A stretch of 64,000 nucleotides of DNA from an uncultured Pseudomonadota bacterium (GTDB taxonomy: Bacteria > Myxococcota_A > UBA796 > GCA-2862545), in the NCBI GenBank assembly GCA_913061235.1, contig CAJXTB010000030.1:1-64000 (forward strand), written 5' to 3'. Below are positions 62,392 through 64,000 of the stretch, piece by piece (the stretch's first letter is position 1; each line of letters opens with the position of its first letter). The notes under the pieces are model-generated. The model ran no database searches, was not told where the DNA came from, and saw nothing but the letters and a program-made list of their open reading frames with translations. A program made the translations under genes and the position numbers.

Positions 62392-63672
62392 ATGACGCGA
62401 CTCACCATTGCCGCCATGTTCCTGTCGGCTTGTGCGGTTCGTCCCAGTCCAGTTGAAGTCCCGAACCTGGACATTCCTCAGGCACTCGACGCCGTCCTCG
62501 CACCGTTGGGCGAGCTCACCCCAGTGACGGTTCCGATTGCCAACCGTGGGACCGCTCCGACGACGGTTCGAATCGTTGCTACTGGGGACATCACTGCACC
62601 TTCAGCCGTGGTGATTGAGCCTGGACAGACACGCACGCTTCGAGTGTCTGTCCGGCCCACTTCTCTGGACCAGACCTCCGCCAGTCTTCAGTTCACCACC
62701 GACTACCAGACCACGTCGCGCGACCTGGTCATCACAGTGGTCGTTGACGTCGACGCTGACGGAGCCACATCCGTCGCCGCAGGTGGCACTGACTGTGACG
62801 ACCGCAACCCAGACGTCTACTCGGGCGCCGTAGAGCGCTGCAATGGTGTGGACGACGACTGCGATGGTCGTATCGACGTCAACGCGGTGGATGTACGCAC
62901 CTTCTTCGAGGATTTGGACGCTGATGGCTGGGGTGTTGTCGACGTCACAACTGAGCGCTGCTCTCTTCCGGCGGGTTTTTCGGTGCAGAGCGGCGACTGT
63001 GATGACGACAATGCCACCATAAATCCCGGTGTGGCTGAACAGTACTACGACGGCATTGACCAGAACTGTGATGGTGAGAGCGATTTCGACGCGGATGCTG
63101 ACGGGTTTGATGCAGCCGCTTTTGATGGCTTGGACTGCCGAGACACCGACAACTCGAGCTTCCCCGGCGCGGCTGAGCGCCCTGGGGATGGCCTGGACCA
63201 GGACTGTGATGGCGTTGTAGACGAGCGCCCTCCGACACTCGGCGAGGTCGCGATTACCGAAGTTCACCCGACTCCAATCAATGGCCCGGTCTTCATTGAG
63301 CTGGCCTCGCGAACGGCGGCGGTCTTGTCGTTGGACGGTATTGGCGTGGTTGCTACACACTCCATCGTTGTCCCAACGGGCAGCAACATCCGCCCATTTT
63401 CAACCTTCGTGCTGTGTGACACCCCTGCCGACTTCTGTGACGCAGTCTCCCCACTGTTGAGCTTTGACGGGGTCACCGAGCTGCGCTTTGGCGTGCCATT
63501 GCTCGATGCTGTGGCCGTAGACATGCTGCCGTGGGTGCCGGGCGCCTCCGCACAGTGGCCTGACGCGCCGGACAACGACGCCAATGATGAAGTGGGCCGC
63601 TGGTGTGCTGCGTCACCGTCAAGCGACTACCCGACTACCCCAAACGATGTCAGGGCGTCTTGCGTTGAGTAG
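62392..63672 (+). CDS. MopE-repeat metal-binding lipoprotein with lamin-tail-like end
   Basis: Lipoprotein of 426 residues from the ATG at 62392 (lipobox FLSAC). After an Ig-like domain (about 25-115) come three MopE/Put_metal-bind repeats, each with Asp-rich DxDxDG runs, TDCDDRNPDVYSGA-type segments, CDDDNATINPGVAEQ and a DGIDQNCDG-type end. These repeats bind calcium or copper and are typical of Myxococcota and relatives. The end (about 305-426) resembles a lamin-tail domain (EVAITEVHPTPINGPVFIELAS). It sits behind an AT-rich promoter and converges on the propeller gene with no gap. Confidence 0.85.
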   Translation: MTRLTIAAMFLSACAVRPSPVEVPNLDIPQALDAVLAPLGELTPVTVPIANRGTAPTTVRIVATGDITAPSAVVIEPGQTRTLRVSVRPTSLDQTSASLQFTTDYQTTSRDLVITVVVDVDADGATSVAAGGTDCDDRNPDVYSGAVERCNGVDDDCDGRIDVNAVDVRTFFEDLDADGWGVVDVTTERCSLPAGFSVQSGDCDDDNATINPGVAEQYYDGIDQNCDGESDFDADADGFDAAAFDGLDCRDTDNSSFPGAAERPGDGLDQDCDGVVDERPPTLGEVAITEVHPTPINGPVFIELASRTAAVLSLDGIGVVATHSIVVPTGSNIRPFSTFVLCDTPADFCDAVSPLLSFDGVTELRFGVPLLDAVAVDMLPWVPGASAQWPDAPDNDANDEVGRWCAASPSSDYPTTPNDVRASCVE

Positions 63673-64000
63673 CTACTCGAAGCTGCTGTTCCACGGGCGG
63701 CGGTCATCGCGCTCACGCGTGGTCGGTGCCAGCATGCTGATGAGGTGGCCAGCGTTGGTGACGAACATCACCTGGCGCCCAGCGACCGTCGGTGCCACAG
63801 AGACACCGTTTAGTCGACGTTGGCCTCGGTAGCGCCACACTTCATCACCCGTTTCTGGATCAACAATGTAGATGCCACCATCTGCGACACCGAACAGTAG
63901 TCCAGCTTCTGTCGTGGTAATCTCAGTCAGCGCGCCGGTCTTGCCACTGTCCCAGTCCCACAGGACCTCGCCAGTACGTGCGACTACGGCACGAAGATGG
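63673..64000 (-). CDS. PQQ-like beta-propeller protein (3' end only)
   Basis: The last 108 codons of a leftward gene that continues beyond the right edge of the window; its stop is at 63673. Translation gives VLWDWDSGKTGAL, GLLFGVADGGIYIVDPETG, EVWRYRG and PTVAGRQVMFVTNAGHLIS, the WxW/GxxYxxDxxTGxxxW pattern of PQQ-enzyme or BamB-like propeller blades. The C-terminus is RPWNSSFE. Adjacent and convergent to the MopE-repeat gene. Signal peptide not visible. Confidence 0.8.
   Translation of the reverse strand, partial: HLRAVVARTGEVLWDWDSGKTGALTEITTTEAGLLFGVADGGIYIVDPETGDEVWRYRGQRRLNGVSVAPTVAGRQVMFVTNAGHLISMLAPTTRERDDRRPWNSSFE

Noticed and set aside
62602-63360. 252-codon frame antisense to the MopE-repeat gene
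   Set aside because: Antisense of Asp-rich repeats gives a repetitive Val/Ile-rich product; the sense frame has a lipobox and recognised repeats.
1-64000. CRISPR array
   Set aside because: No set of three or more evenly spaced direct repeats with unique spacers was seen; the only short-spaced repeats are the two at 5-49, which have no spacer.

Overview
The window is a GC-rich bacterial chromosome segment with about fifty densely packed genes, many joined by 1-8 base start/stop overlaps (ATGA, GTGA, TGATG, TAATG). The taxon is not certain. A MopE-type calcium/metal-binding repeat lipoprotein, a Ser/Thr kinase with a PEGA-like domain, an FHA-GAF sigma-54 activator, a LEA-type-2 lipoprotein, a histone-deacetylase-like enzyme and many small lipoproteins together suggest a Gram-negative delta-proteobacterial lineage (Myxococcota or relatives). 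This is inference from gene content only.

Region 1 (1-11.1 kb) is a defence island. Two 22-bp direct repeats at the left edge look like a transposon end. Then comes a five-gene restriction-modification-like cluster: three leftward genes (MORC-like GHKL ATPase, Z1 ATPase, DUF4420 PD-(D/E)XK protein) and two rightward genes (C5 cytosine methyltransferase, nuclease-DUF2075 helicase fusion). Next is a separate leftward pair of PD-(D/E)XK-like genes that overlap by 4 bases.

Region 2 (11.3-31 kb) holds topA with an unusual C-terminus, tRNA-Thr(CGU) with its terminator, a large secreted peptidase/propeller protein facing an outer-membrane barrel protein, alr-mlaE-mlaF, two paralogous thioredoxin-fold lipoproteins, a two-component system, a LOG-family enzyme, and a three-gene operon (26008-31031). 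That operon encodes a coiled-coil membrane protein, a 1244-residue membrane protein with coiled coil, P-loop ATPase and winged helix, and an MscS-type channel. It is the best candidate here for an undescribed system: an MscK-like channel whose large domain is split off and fused to an ATPase.

Region 3 (31-47 kb) contains an FprA-type reductase, a LEA-2 lipoprotein, ppk with a histone-deacetylase-like gene, surE with a small transporter, apt, coaE downstream of a sigma-54 activator, a secreted protein, a DNA-binding protein with three helix-turn-helix-like repeats behind an AT-rich promoter region, and a Ser/Thr kinase followed by two lipoprotein genes.

Region 4 (47-64 kb) is mostly housekeeping: accA-aroA-cmk-rpsA with a structured leader and two terminators, then lapA-rsmB-mutS-xer as one coupled run, an Na/Pi symporter, nadA, an aminotransferase with a lipoprotein, a YkvA protein, a MopE-repeat lipoprotein behind an AT-rich promoter, and the end of a beta-propeller protein that leaves the window. 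No intergenic stretch exceeds about 300 bases, and no CRISPR array or rRNA is present.
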